Origin: Nocardioides sp. cx-173
Lineage (GTDB): Bacteria; Actinomycetota; Actinomycetes; Propionibacteriales; Nocardioidaceae
DNA length: 64,000 bases
Reading direction: 5' to 3'
NCBI RefSeq assembly: GCF_021117365.1
Contig: NZ_CP088262.1
Location: forward strand, 2,499,001-2,563,000
Position numbers and translations under genes: made by a program. This document shows, one piece after another, positions 8,582 to 18,330 of the stretch (position 1 is the stretch's first letter; each line of letters starts with the position of its first letter). Under the pieces are notes generated by a model. The model saw only the letters and a program-made list of their open reading frames with translations, was not told the DNA's origin and did no database searches.

Positions 8582-9733
8582 GTGGGCGACGCGCTGCTCG
8601 GTCTTGGCGCCGTCGGCACCTCGGCGAAGGAGAACGAGCTGCGGCTCCCCCTCCATCCGGGTCACCTGGAGGGGATGGACGCGGACCTGCGTGCCCGTAC
8701 GACCCTGCAGACCGGGTACGGCGAGCGGTTCGGGTACTCCGATTCCGACCTCTCCGGCCTGGTGGGCGGCTTCGCCTCGCGCGACGAGCTGCTCGCCACC
8801 TCCGACGTGGTGCTGCTGCCCAAACCACAGCTGGCCGACGTGGAGGCGCTCTCGCCCGGCCAGACGCTGTGGGGGTGGCCGCACTGCGTGCAGGACACCG
8901 CCGTCACGCAGGCCGCGATCGACCGGCAGCTCACCCTGATCGCGTTCGAGGCGATGAACCACTGGACCCACGAGGGGGCGGTCGGGCTCCACGTCTTCCA
9001 CAAGAACAACGAGCTGGCCGGCTACTCCTCGGTGATCCACGCGATGCAGCTGGCCGGGATCACCGGCGACTACGGTCGCCGGTTGAGCGCGATCGTCATC
9101 GGCTTCGGCGCGACGGCCCGCGGAGCGGTCACCGCCCTCAACGCGCACGGGGTGCACGAGGTCGCGGTCCTCACGACCCGGGGCGTGACCGCGGTCGGGT
9201 CGCCGATCCACTCGGTCCGCATCCGCCACCTGGATCAGGACCCCGACGACCCCGGCCTGCTGAGCGTCATCACCGAGCGCGGCCGCAAGCCGCTGCCGGC
9301 GTACCTCGCGGAGAACGACATCGTCGTCAACTGCACGTTGCAGGACACCGCCGCGCCGGTGACCTACCTGCGCACCGACGACCTGAGGGCATTCCGCAAG
9401 GGCAGCCTGATCGTCGACGTGTCGTGCGACCTCGGGATGGGCTTCGAGTGGGCCCGCCCTACCGGCTTCGACGACCCGACCTTCGAGGTGGGCGACCACG
9501 TCCTCTACTACGCGGTCGACCACAGCCCGTCGTACCTCTGGGGCTCCGCCACCTGGGACAACAGCTCGGCCACGCTGCCGTTCGTCCGCACGGTCCTCGA
9601 GGGCCCCGAGTCGTGGGCTGCCGACGAGACGATCAGCCGCGCCATCGAGATCCGCGAAGGTGCGGTGGTCAACCCCGCGATCCTGGCCTTCCAGAACCGC
9701 TCGGCGACCCCGCCGTACGCCCTCCTCGGCTGA
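8582..9733 (+). CDS. N5-(carboxyethyl)ornithine synthase-like / alanine dehydrogenase-PNT family protein
   Basis: This 383-residue cytoplasmic NAD(P)-dependent oxidoreductase belongs to the alanine dehydrogenase/transhydrogenase fold family. The N terminus LGAVGTSAKENELRLPLHP matches the AlaDH/CEO-synthase substrate domain, and HVFHKNNELAGY is a conserved loop. The nucleotide-binding loop is VIGFGATARGAV. It stands alone on the plus strand between two minus-strand genes. The GTG start at 8582 was chosen because it places the family N terminus at residue 1; the frame stays open a little upstream without a better start. The true substrate (ornithine/pyruvate or another amino acid) cannot be told from sequence. 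Confidence 0.8.
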   Translation: MGDALLGLGAVGTSAKENELRLPLHPGHLEGMDADLRARTTLQTGYGERFGYSDSDLSGLVGGFASRDELLATSDVVLLPKPQLADVEALSPGQTLWGWPHCVQDTAVTQAAIDRQLTLIAFEAMNHWTHEGAVGLHVFHKNNELAGYSSVIHAMQLAGITGDYGRRLSAIVIGFGATARGAVTALNAHGVHEVAVLTTRGVTAVGSPIHSVRIRHLDQDPDDPGLLSVITERGRKPLPAYLAENDIVVNCTLQDTAAPVTYLRTDDLRAFRKGSLIVDVSCDLGMGFEWARPTGFDDPTFEVGDHVLYYAVDHSPSYLWGSATWDNSSATLPFVRTVLEGPESWAADETISRAIEIREGAVVNPAILAFQNRSATPPYALLG

Positions 9734-9772
9734 GGGCCCGTCCGGGCGTGCCTCGATGCCTTGAGGGCCGAG

Positions 9773-10318
9773 CTACGACGCCCTATCCCAGGCGTCCGCG
9801 AGCAGCGCCCGGGTGTCGGTGAGCAGCTCGGGCAGGGTCTTGGTGCGCCCGATGATCGGCATGAAGTTCTGGTCGCCGACCCAGCGGGGTACGACGTGCT
9901 GGTGCAGGTGGGCGGCGATGCCGGCCCCCGCGACGGCGCCCTGGTTCATGCCGACGTTGAACCCGCCGGCGCCCGACACCGAGCGGATCACCCGCATCGC
10001 CTGACGGGTCAGGTCGGCGATCTCGGTCGACTCCTCGTCGGTGACCTCGGTGTAGTCGGCCACGTGACGGTACGGGCAGACCATCAGGTGCCCGGGCGCG
10101 TAGGGGTAGAGGTTGAGCACCGCGAACGCCAGGGCACCCCGCCGTACGACGAGGCCCTGGTCGTCGGGCAGCCGCGGGATGCGGCAGAAGGGGCACTCCC
10201 CCGACGTGGCGTCGGCCGGCTTGTTCTCCCCGCGGATGTAGGCCATCCGGTGCGGCGTCCAGAGCCGGTCGAGGTCGTCGGGGTCCCCGACGCCGTCCTG
10301 CACCATCTCCTCGTCCAC
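9773..10318 (-). CDS. HIT-domain hydrolase/phosphorylase (Ap4A-type)
   Basis: This 181-residue HIT protein has the histidine triad HLHQHVVPRW near the C terminus. Upstream, ECPFC and a His further on could bind zinc. The N terminus WTPHRMAYIRGE is typical of the actinobacterial homologue next to thrS and pgsA, for which diadenosine tetraphosphate phosphorylase activity is known in Mycobacterium. It starts at a GTG. The chromosomal order thrS, HIT, pgsA is kept, but about 8 kb of other DNA now separates it from thrS. Confidence 0.9.
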   Translation of the reverse strand: MDEEMVQDGVGDPDDLDRLWTPHRMAYIRGENKPADATSGECPFCRIPRLPDDQGLVVRRGALAFAVLNLYPYAPGHLMVCPYRHVADYTEVTDEESTEIADLTRQAMRVIRSVSGAGGFNVGMNQGAVAGAGIAAHLHQHVVPRWVGDQNFMPIIGRTKTLPELLTDTRALLADAWDRAS

Positions 10319-10437
10319 GGGTGAAGACTAGCCGCGTCGCCACGGCGCGAGCCTGGTCGGCCGGGGCCCGGGCCGCGGCGGGAGTCGAGCGGCCTGCGGT
10401 GTGAGCGGTTGGTGTGCCTCGCTAGGGTGAGCGCGAA

Positions 10438-10533
10438 ATGGATGACATAGACCTCCGGCCCGTGTTCACCCGCTGCCTCGAAGGCGTCGGCCCGGCCGAC
10501 CGCCACGGCGCCCTCTCCGCGACCGCCCGATGA
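10438..10533 (+). CDS. Small ORF coupled to the CNNM gene (possible 31-aa peptide)
   Basis: An ATG at 10438 opens a 31-codon frame (MDDIDLRPVFTRCLEGVG...) whose TGA overlaps the start of the next gene as ATGA. A -10-like TAGGGT lies at 10423-10428, about 9 bp before the ATG, which would give a nearly leaderless transcript. No homology is recognised. It could be a genuine small protein, or a leader whose translation delivers ribosomes to the CNNM gene. The overlap is the main support. Confidence 0.35.
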   Translation: MDDIDLRPVFTRCLEGVGPADRHGALSATAR

Positions 10534-11855
10534 GCGAGTGGCTGCTGCTGTCGATCGGCCTGCTCCTCACGGTCGGGACCGGGTTGTTCGTGGCCTCGGA
10601 GTTCGCCCTGGTGAACCTCGACCGTCACGACCTGGAGACCCGCGCCGGGCGCGGTGAGAAGGGACTAGGCACGACGATCGGTGCGCTGCGCATCACCTCG
10701 ACGCACCTCTCCAGCGCGCAGCTCGGCATCACCCTCACCACGCTGCTCACCGGCTACACCTTCGAGCCCGCGGTCAGCTCGCTGCTGGAGGAGCCGCTGA
10801 CGTCGGCCGGACTGCCCACCTCCGCGGTCCCGGTGGTGGGCGCGGTCGTCGGGGTCGTGCTGGCCACGCTCTTCTCGATGGTCATCGGCGAGCTCGTGCC
10901 CAAGAACTTCGCACTCGCCGTCCCCCTGGCCACGGCCAAGGTGGTCGTGCCGTTCCAGGTCGCCTTCACGACCGTCTTCCGTCCCCTGGTCTCGCTGCTC
11001 AACAACACCGCCAACGGCCTCATCCGCGCGATGGGCGTGGAGCCCAAGGAGGAGCTCAGCGGCGCCCGCAGCGCGGACGAGCTGACCTACCTCATCCGGC
11101 ACTCGGCGACCGCCGGCCTGCTGGAGCAGGACGAGGCCACGCTGCTGGACCGCACCCTGCGCTTCTCGCAGTACGACGCCTCCGACCTGATGACCCCACG
11201 CGTGCGGATGACCTCGGTGGACCGGCTCGACTCCGCCGCCCGGATCATCCAGGTCTCCGGCCGCACCGGCTTCTCGCGCCTGCCCGTCCTCGACGACGGG
11301 CCCGACGACATCGTCGGCTTCGTGCACGTCAAGCGCGCGTTCGCCGTACCGCTGGACCAACGGTCGACGACGACCGCCGAGGACCTCATGTTCGAGCCGA
11401 CGCGGGTGCCCGAGACGCTCGGCGCAGGCGCCCTGCTGGCCGAGCTGCGCGACCGGGGGCTCCAGATCGCGGTCGTCACCGACGAGCACGGCGGCACCGC
11501 CGGCATCGTCACCCTCGAGGACCTCGTGGAGGAGATCGTGGGCGAGCTCGAGGACGAGCACGACCGCGCCAAGTCCGGCGTGACGCTCCGCGGCCGCTCG
11601 GTCTCCTTCGACGCCTCCTGGCGTCCCGACGAGCTGCTCGACCGCACCGGCGTGCGGGTCCCCGACTCCGAGGACTGGGACACCGTGGCGGGCTTCGTGG
11701 TCGACGAGCTCGAGCGGCTTCCCGAGCTGGGCGACGAGGTTGCGATCGAGAGCGGGACCCTGCGCGTGGAGCGTCTCGACGGCGCGCGCATCGTGCGCAT
11801 CGCGTTCCTGCCCAGCGCCGACCACGCCATGTCACTGACCGAGGACCGCCGATGA
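10530..11855 (+). CDS. CNNM/CorC-type membrane protein with CBS domains (UPF0053, first of pair)
   Basis: This 441-residue protein has an N-terminal CNNM transmembrane domain of about 3-4 helices (LLLSIGLLLTVGTGLFVASEFALV, split around residue 18). Two CBS domains follow at about 215-330, beginning DLMTPRVRM and containing DEHGGTAGIVTLEDLVEE. A C-terminal CorC/HlyC-type domain lies at about 345-430. Homologues are linked to Mg2+/Co2+ efflux or transport and were once called haemolysins. It overlaps a closely related gene by 4 bp, and the two proteins probably work as a hetero-oligomer in the membrane. Confidence 0.9.
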   Translation: MSEWLLLSIGLLLTVGTGLFVASEFALVNLDRHDLETRAGRGEKGLGTTIGALRITSTHLSSAQLGITLTTLLTGYTFEPAVSSLLEEPLTSAGLPTSAVPVVGAVVGVVLATLFSMVIGELVPKNFALAVPLATAKVVVPFQVAFTTVFRPLVSLLNNTANGLIRAMGVEPKEELSGARSADELTYLIRHSATAGLLEQDEATLLDRTLRFSQYDASDLMTPRVRMTSVDRLDSAARIIQVSGRTGFSRLPVLDDGPDDIVGFVHVKRAFAVPLDQRSTTTAEDLMFEPTRVPETLGAGALLAELRDRGLQIAVVTDEHGGTAGIVTLEDLVEEIVGELEDEHDRAKSGVTLRGRSVSFDASWRPDELLDRTGVRVPDSEDWDTVAGFVVDELERLPELGDEVAIESGTLRVERLDGARIVRIAFLPSADHAMSLTEDRR

Positions 11856-12883
11856 GTGAGTACCTGCCCGGGATCCTCTGGCTGTTCGTCCTCCTCGCCG
11901 GCAACGCGTTCTTCGTCGGCGCGGAGTTCGCGGTCATCTCCGCGCGGCGCAGCCAGATCGAGCCGCGGGCCGCCGGGGGCAGCCGCGCCGCGAAGACGAC
12001 CCTGTGGGCGATGGAGCACGCCACCTTGATGCTGGCCACCTCCCAGCTCGGCATCACGATCTGCTCGCTGCTGATCCTCACCGTCTCCGAGCCGGCGATC
12101 CACCACCTGCTGGAGTACCCGCTCGGGGCCACGGGGCTGTCCGCCGACGCCACCAGCGTCCTCGCGTTCGTCGTGGCGCTGGTGCTGGTGACGTTCCTGC
12201 ACGTGGTCTTCGGCGAGATGGTCCCGAAGAACCTGTCGTTCTCCGTGCCGGACCGCGCCGCTCTGATCCTCGCCCCGCCGCTGGTGATGGTCTCGCGCGT
12301 GTTCCGTCCGCTCATCGGCACGCTCAACTGGATCGCCAACCGCGTGCTGCTGCTCTTCGGGGTCCAACCGAAGGACGAGGCCACCAGCACGTTCACGTTG
12401 GAGCAGGTCGAGGCCATCGTCCAGCAGTCCCACCGCGAGGGCACCCTGGTCGACGACTCCGGCACGCTCGCGGGGGCCTTCGAGTTCACCGACAAAACGG
12501 TGGCCGACGTCGAGGTACCGCTGGACCGGATGGTTCTCCTGCCCGCGTCGACGTCGCCGGCCGACGTCCAGGCGGCGGTCGTGGCGCACGGCCACTCGCG
12601 CTACGTCGTCACCGACCAAGCCGGACGGCCTGACGGCTACCTGCACATGAAGGACGTCATGGACCTCGGCGAGGACCACTTCCACGACCCGGTCCCCGCC
12701 AAGCGCGTGCGCCGGCTGGTCGCGGTGTCGCGCCAGGCCAGCCTCGAGGACGCCATGGCCCGGTTGCGCCAGCACGGCGCCCACATCGGGCTCACGGTCG
12801 ACGAGCAGGGCGAGACCGTCGGGATGCTGTTCCTCGAGGACGTGCTCGAGATCCTGGTCGGCGAGGTCAACGACGCCGCCTGA
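11852..12883 (+). CDS. CNNM-type membrane protein with CBS domains (second of pair)
   Basis: This 343-residue paralogue of the upstream gene has the same order: a CNNM membrane domain (LPGILWLFVLLAGNAFFVGA start; HVVFGEMVPKNLSF signature) and then two CBS domains ending with DEQGETVGMLFLEDVLEILVGE. It lacks the C-terminal CorC-type domain of its partner, which explains the shorter length. The ATG overlaps the upstream stop (ATGA), so translation is coupled. This tandem arrangement of a long and a short CNNM protein is common in Actinobacteria. Confidence 0.9.
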   Translation: MSEYLPGILWLFVLLAGNAFFVGAEFAVISARRSQIEPRAAGGSRAAKTTLWAMEHATLMLATSQLGITICSLLILTVSEPAIHHLLEYPLGATGLSADATSVLAFVVALVLVTFLHVVFGEMVPKNLSFSVPDRAALILAPPLVMVSRVFRPLIGTLNWIANRVLLLFGVQPKDEATSTFTLEQVEAIVQQSHREGTLVDDSGTLAGAFEFTDKTVADVEVPLDRMVLLPASTSPADVQAAVVAHGHSRYVVTDQAGRPDGYLHMKDVMDLGEDHFHDPVPAKRVRRLVAVSRQASLEDAMARLRQHGAHIGLTVDEQGETVGMLFLEDVLEILVGEVNDAA

Positions 12884-12895
12884 GCGCGCGGGCGC

Positions 12896-13846
12896 TCAGT
12901 ACTGGTGGAACCAGGCGCCGAGATCGAGGTGCGCCTCGCCGCAGGTGATGTTCTGGTCGCGGTCGGCCTCGACCCACTGCGCGAGCACGGCCGGACCGCC
13001 CTGGATGACCCAGTCGTCACCACAGCGAGACTCGGCCTCCGCCCGCGACGTCTCCCCGGCGGCCCGCCACTCGGGCACGCCCAGCTCGAGCCCGCCCACG
13101 ACCCCCTCCCAGAGCGCCGGCGTGGAGTACACGCCGATCGCGTAGCCGCCGTCGACGTACCCGCGCGCCGCGCCCTCCACCACGGCGGCGTTGGCCACGA
13201 GGTCGCTGCTCCAGGGGAAGTCCGGCACCGGCTCCACGTCCACCCACACGAAGGGCGTCTGCAGCCGGGCGTCCTTCATGGACGCGACGTTGAACAGCGC
13301 CTGCTGATAGCCGACGTTGCGCAGTGCGTCGAGCTTGGAGCCGCCGTCGTAGGGGCCGTCCTGTCCGTAGCGGGCCAGCTCGTCGCCCTGCGGGAAGCTC
13401 GCCACCGCGTACGCCGAGACCAGCAGCCGCCGCTCGCGCACCCACGCGACCTGGTCGGCCAGGCACGGGTTGACGTGGAAGCCGGGGCCGTTGGTGAGCC
13501 CGACGACGACGTAGCGCGCCTGAGGCAGCGGCATCGGCATGCCTAGCGTCCGCTTCTCGGGGATGCCCAGTCCCTTCGGGCACTGCGGCCAGCTGATGTC
13601 GCCGCCCAGCACGGGTGCGGGGTACGGCGCGACGGTGGCGCTCGGTGCCTCCGTGGCCGCCTTCTCGGCGAGGTCGGCGAGATCCTCCCGCTCGCTCTCC
13701 ACCGCCGGCGGCACGGCGGTCGGCGACGAGGAGACCGACGGCGGGGAGACCGACGGCGTACCTGTCGGATCGGGGTCGTCCGCCTCGGGCGCGCCGCTGC
13801 AGCCGGCCACGAGGACCAGCACGAGCAGCGGCAGCACTCGGCGCAC
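12896..13846 (-). CDS. Lipoprotein with a GH25-like (TIM-barrel) domain
   Basis: This predicted lipoprotein of about 316 residues starts at a GTG 2 bp after the stop of the upstream gene. The signal peptide ends in the lipobox LVAGCSG. A Ser/Pro/Thr-rich linker of about 40 residues and a short charged segment follow. The main domain begins GGDISWPQCPKG and contains FVWVDVEPVPDFPW and YAIGVYSTPALW. That is the pattern of glycoside hydrolase-like barrel proteins related to GH25, with acidic residues placed like the catalytic pair. Hydrolysis of cell-wall glycan is possible but unproven; Cys residues at the barrel ends may form disulfides. Confidence 0.78.
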   Translation of the reverse strand: MRRVLPLLVLVLVAGCSGAPEADDPDPTGTPSVSPPSVSSSPTAVPPAVESEREDLADLAEKAATEAPSATVAPYPAPVLGGDISWPQCPKGLGIPEKRTLGMPMPLPQARYVVVGLTNGPGFHVNPCLADQVAWVRERRLLVSAYAVASFPQGDELARYGQDGPYDGGSKLDALRNVGYQQALFNVASMKDARLQTPFVWVDVEPVPDFPWSSDLVANAAVVEGAARGYVDGGYAIGVYSTPALWEGVVGGLELGVPEWRAAGETSRAEAESRCGDDWVIQGGPAVLAQWVEADRDQNITCGEAHLDLGAWFHQY

Positions 13847-13848
13847 GG

Positions 13849-14313
13849 TCAGTCCGCGAGCCGCGCCGGGAAGCCACCGGTGGCGATCGGCGACCAGCGC
13901 GTCGGCGTGATGCGCAGCAGGGACTTGCCCTGGTCGCGCATCGCCTGTCGGTACTCGTCCCAGTCGGGGTGCTCCCCCGCGATGCTGCGGTAGTAGTCGA
14001 CCAGCGGCTCGACCGAGTCGGGCGGGCCGATGACCTCGCACGTCCCCTCGAGCTGCACCCAGGCGTCGTTGAACTCCTCCGACAGCACGAGCACCGTCGC
14101 CTCCCCCGCCCGCCGCGCGTTGGCCGTCTTGGCGCGCTCGGGGTACGTCGAGATCACCACCCGCCCCTCGTCGTCCACCCCGCCCGTCACCGGCGAGGAC
14201 TGCGGGTGCCCGTCCCTGCGCGTGGTGATCAGGATCATCCGGTGCCGTGGCCGCACGAACTCCAGCAGCCCGTCCAGGTCGACCTCGGTGTTCGTCGCAA
14301 TAGTCCGTCCCAT
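13849..14313 (-). CDS. PPOX-class F420-dependent oxidoreductase-like protein
   Basis: This 154-residue split-barrel protein belongs to the pyridoxamine-oxidase/F420 family. Motifs include RHRMILITTRRDGHPQSSPV near residue 25, GRVVISTYPERAKTANARR (cofactor phosphate contacts) and the C-terminal RITPTRWSP. It probably binds F420 or FMN and reduces an unknown small molecule. The ATG at 14313 was chosen over upstream in-frame sequence, which runs into the start of the repeat array. It precedes the lipoprotein gene by 2 bp and probably shares its transcript. Confidence 0.85.
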   Translation of the reverse strand: MGRTIATNTEVDLDGLLEFVRPRHRMILITTRRDGHPQSSPVTGGVDDEGRVVISTYPERAKTANARRAGEATVLVLSEEFNDAWVQLEGTCEVIGPPDSVEPLVDYYRSIAGEHPDWDEYRQAMRDQGKSLLRITPTRWSPIATGGFPARLAD

Positions 14314-14423
14314 CCCCCCACCCCACCACACCTCTGGTCGCCCAGGCGCACCTCCGGCGGTCCCCGGCACTGGGGAGGGGCGAGGAGCGCCGGTCCCGAG
14401 CCTCGAAGGGGACGAGGGTGCCC

Positions 14424-17030
14424 TACGGTGGTTGAGGTGCGAGGAGCGTCAGCGACGAGCCTCGAAACCCGGTGAGCCGGAAAGCAGCCTCGGGGTACGG
14501 CGGTCGGTCGCGGGGTCTCGAGGCTCAGGCGTTGCACGCCTTCGCACCTCGACCACCGAAGGCTTTCGGTGGTCGAGGTGCCAGGAGCGTCAGCGACGAG
14601 CCTCGAGACCCAGTTGAGCCGACAAGCAGCCTCGGGTACGCCGGTCAAGTCGCCAGTCACGTCACCAGGTCTCGAGGCTCAGGCGTTGCACGCCTTCGCA
14701 CCTCGACCACCGACGGCTTTCGGTGGTCGAGGTGCGAGGAGCGTCAGCGACGAGCCTCGAGACCCAGTTGAGCCGACAAGCAGCCTCGGGGTACGGCGGT
14801 CAAGTCGCCAGTCACGTCACCAGGTCTCGAGGCTCAGGCGTTGCACGCCTTCGCACCTCGACCACCGAAGGCTTTCGGTGGTCGAGGTGCGAGCGAAGCG
14901 AGCCTCGAGACCCGGTGAGCCGACAAGCAGCCTCGGGTACGCCGGTCAGGTCGCCAGTCACGTCACCAGGTCTCGAGGCTCAGGCGTTGCACGCCTTCAC
15001 ACCTCGACCACCGACGGCTTTCGGTGGTCGAGGTGCGAGGAGCGTCAGCGACGAGCCGCGAGACCCAGTTGAGCCGACAAGCAGCCTCGGGTACGCCGGT
15101 CAAGTCGCCAGTCACGTCACCAGGTCTCGAGGCTCAGGCGTTGCACGCCTTCGCACCTCGACCACCGAAGGCTTTCGGTGGTCGAGGTGCGAGGAGCGTC
15201 AGCGACGAGCCGCGAGATCCAGTGAGCCGGGAAGCAGCCTCGGGTACGCCGGTCAAGTCGCCAGTCACGTCACCAGGTCTCGAGGCTCAGGCGTTGCACG
15301 CCTTCACACCTCGACCACCGAAGGCTTTCGGTGGTCGAGGTGCGAGGAGCGTCAGCGACGAGCCGCGAGACCCAGTTGAGCCGACAAGCAGCCTCGGGTA
15401 CGCCAGTCAAGTCGCCAGTCACGTCACCAGGTCTCGAGGCTCAGGCGTTGCACGCCTTCGCACCTCGACCACCGACGGCTTTCGGTGGTCGAGGTGCGAG
15501 GAGCGTCAGCGACGAGCCTCGAGACCCAGTTGAGCCGACAAGCAGCCTCGGGTACGCCGGTCAAGTCGCCAGTCACGTCACCAGGTCTCGAGGCTCAGGC
15601 GTTGCACGCCTTCGCACCTCGACCACCGACGGCTTTCGGTGGTCGAGGTGCGAGCGAAGCGAGCCTCGAGACCCGGTGAGCCGACAAGCAGCCTCGGGTA
15701 CGCCGGTCAAGTCGCCAGTCACGTCACCAGGTCTCGAGGCTCAGGCGTTGCACGCCTTCGCACCTCGACCACCGAAGGCTTTCGGTGGTCGAGGTGCGAG
15801 GAGCGTCAGCGACGAGCCTCGAGACCCGGTGAGCCGGGAAGCAGCGTCGGGTACGCCGGTCAAGTCGCCAGTCACGTCACCAGGTCTCGAGGCTCAGGCG
15901 TTGCACGCCTTCGCACCTCGACCACCGAAGGCTTTCGGTGGTCGAGGTGCGAGGAGCGTCAGCGACGAGCCTCGAGATCCAGTGAGCCGGGAAGCAGCGT
16001 CGGGTACGCCGGTCAAGTCGCCAGTCACGTCACCAGGTCTCGAGGCTCAGGCGTTGCACGCCTTCGCACCTCGACCACCGAAGGCTTTCGGTGGTCGAGG
16101 TGCGAGGAGCGTCAGCGACGAGCCTCGAGACCCAGTTGAGCCGACAAGCAGCGTCGGGTACGCCGGTCAAGTCGCCAGTCACGTCACCAGGTCTCGAGGC
16201 TCAGGCGTTGCACGCCTTCGCACCTCGACCACCGAAGGCTTTCGGTGGTCGAGGTGCGAGCGAAGCGAGCCTCGAGACCCGGTGAGCCGACAAGCAGCCT
16301 CGGGTACGCCGGTCAAGTCGCCAGTCACGTCACCAGGTCTCGAGGCTCAGGCGTTGCACGCCTTCACACCTCGACCACCGACGGCTTTCGGCGGTCGAGG
16401 TGCGAGGAGCGTCAGCGACGAGCCTCGAGACCCAGTGAGCCGACAAGCAGCCTCGGGTACGCCGGTCAAGTCGCCAGTCACGTCACCAGGTCTCGAGGCT
16501 CAGGCGTTGCACGCCTTCACACCTCGACCACCGACGGCTTTCGGTGGTCGAGGTGCCAGGAGCGTCAGCGACGAGCCTCGAGACCCAGTGAGCCGACAAG
16601 CAGCCTCGGGTACGCCAGTCAAGTCGCCAGTCACGTCACCAGGTCTCGAGGCTCAGGCGTTGCACGCCTTCACACCTCGACCACCGACGGCTTTCGGTGG
16701 TCGAGGTGCCAGGAGCGTCAGCGACGAGCCTCGAGACCCAGTGAGCCGACAAGCAGCCTCGGGTACGCCAGTCAAGTCGCCAGTCACGTCACCAGGTCTC
16801 GAGGCTCAGGCGTTGCACGCCTTCGCACCTCGACCACCGACGGCTTTCGGTGGTCGAGGTGCGAGGAGCGTCAGCGACGAGCCGCGAGACCCAGTTGAGC
16901 CGACAAGCAGCCTCGGGTACGCCGGTCAAGTCGCCAGTCACGTCACCAGGTCTCGAGGCTCAGGCGTTGCACGCCTTCGCACCTCGACCACCGAGGGGGC
17001 CAGTGCGCCTTCGCACCTCGACCACCGAGG
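14424..17030. repeat. Tandem array: 17 copies of a ~152-bp unit with nested palindromes
   Basis: A 2.6-kb stretch consists of near-identical head-to-tail units. The marker GGCGTTGCACGCCTTC occurs 17 times, with first and last copies near 14529 and 16963, giving a mean period of about 152 bp. Each unit contains a hairpin with arms TCGCACCTCGACCACCGAA and complement around a GGCT loop (variants have one mismatch from ACGG or a TCACACC arm). It also has a wide inverted repeat GAGCCTCGAGACC...GGTCTCGAGGCTC enclosing about 60 bp, and a small AGGCG-TTGCA-CGCCT hairpin. Most copies carry 'aggagcgtcagcgac' between the hairpin and the GAGCCTC arm; a few carry the shorter 'gcgaagc'. The first unit is the most diverged. 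Long open frames cross the array but shift frame from unit to unit and look non-coding. Confidence 0.97.
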
Positions 17031-17103
17031 AGCGAGAATGCCCTGTGGATAAAGGGGATTCTCGACCCCACTCACTGTCGGTGGCGCCTGCTTGAGTAGC
17101 CCT

Positions 17104-18330
17104 ATGAGCAGCCCCGCCGCCCCCACCGCGAGCCACCCCGTGGCCGCCGGAGTGGCACGGCTGCGTGAGCAGGTCGCCGACCTCAACCAGACCCCGATGT
17201 GGTCGATGACCCCTACCGAGACCGCGCAGGCGCTGGGCGACGCGACCCGGCTGCGCGCTCAGGCCGACGAGCTGACGCTGCGCCTGGCCGCCCACGCCGA
17301 CACCACCCAGGTCGGGACCGAGACCGGCGCGACCTCGACCGCGGTCTACTGGGCCAACACCACCCACCAGACCCAACGCACGACCGCGGCAGCGATGAAG
17401 CTCGCCAAAGCGTTGGAGCGCCACGACAGCGTCGCCGCCGCACTCGCGAGCGGTGAGATCCTCACCGACCAGGCCCAGGTCATCGTCGAAGCCGTCGACG
17501 CCCTGCCCGAGGACCTGCAGCCCCAGCTCCGTGCGGAGGCGCGTGCGCACCTGCTGGGCCAGGCCGAGCACCACGACGCCCGTGCGTTGCGGATCCTGGG
17601 CAGACGGATCCTCGACGTCCTCGCCCCCGAGATCGGCGAGGCCCACGAAGGTAGGCAGCTAGAGGCCGAAGAGAAACGTGCCGAGCAGAAGGCCCGGCTC
17701 ACGCTGCACGACGACGGCCACGGCACCACCTACGGCCGATTCCAGATCCCCACCCATGTCGCGGACCGGTTCCGCAAGCACCTCGGCGCGATCGCCAACC
17801 CGAAGGTCGGCGGTCAAGGGTCCAGCCCGCACGGGATGGGGCTCGCCCTGATCGAGTACGTGCAGCGCTACCCGGTCGACCGGCTCCCGGACTCCGGCGG
17901 AATGGACGCCACCGTCGTGGTGACAATGACCCTGGAGACCCTGATGGGTGGGTTGAAGGCGGCCCAGCTCGACACCGGCACCCGGATCAGCCCCGCCCTG
18001 GCCCGCACGCTCGCCTGCCAGGCCGGCGTCATCCCCGCCGTCCTCGGCACCAAGTCCCAAGTCCTCGACCTCGGCCGCAAGGCCCGCTTCCACACCAAGG
18101 CCCAACGCATCGCACTCGCAGTCCAGCACGGCGGCTGCTACGCCCAAGGATGCGAGAGACCCTCCGCGTGGTGCCAGGCCCACCACCTCACCCCCTGGTC
18201 TCAGGGCGGCGAGACCACCGTCACCGACGGCGCCCTGCTCTGCGCCAGACACCACACCCTCGCCCACCACCCCAACTACGACACCACCCACCTGCCCGGC
18301 GGCAAGGTCGCCTTCACCAAGCGCGAGTGA
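17104..18330 (+). CDS. 13E12-family (DUF222) HNH endonuclease
   Basis: This protein of about 408 residues has an N-terminal DUF222 domain (residues about 20-270, helical) and a C-terminal HNH nuclease motif: CQAHHLTPWSQGGETTV, then DGALLCARHHTLAHH. The first Cys of a zinc knuckle is in GCYAQGCERP. All HNH residues look intact. It belongs to the 13E12 group, known as a repeated family in mycobacteria. It begins about 70 bp after the 17-unit array. An in-frame TTG at 17092 is an alternative start. The link between this nuclease and the palindromic array is suggested by position. Confidence 0.9.
   Translation: MSSPAAPTASHPVAAGVARLREQVADLNQTPMWSMTPTETAQALGDATRLRAQADELTLRLAAHADTTQVGTETGATSTAVYWANTTHQTQRTTAAAMKLAKALERHDSVAAALASGEILTDQAQVIVEAVDALPEDLQPQLRAEARAHLLGQAEHHDARALRILGRRILDVLAPEIGEAHEGRQLEAEEKRAEQKARLTLHDDGHGTTYGRFQIPTHVADRFRKHLGAIANPKVGGQGSSPHGMGLALIEYVQRYPVDRLPDSGGMDATVVVTMTLETLMGGLKAAQLDTGTRISPALARTLACQAGVIPAVLGTKSQVLDLGRKARFHTKAQRIALAVQHGGCYAQGCERPSAWCQAHHLTPWSQGGETTVTDGALLCARHHTLAHHPNYDTTHLPGGKVAFTKRE

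Noticed and set aside
14424..17030. CRISPR array
   Set aside because: The interval between hairpins is the same in every unit, so there are no variable spacers. Period (~152 bp) is too long and no cas gene is nearby.
15331..17052. 573-codon and other long plus-strand reading frames over the array
   Set aside because: Frames are open only because the repeat has no stop in them; unit lengths vary and shift frame, and the peptide is the same Arg/Ser-rich block repeated. No start signal.
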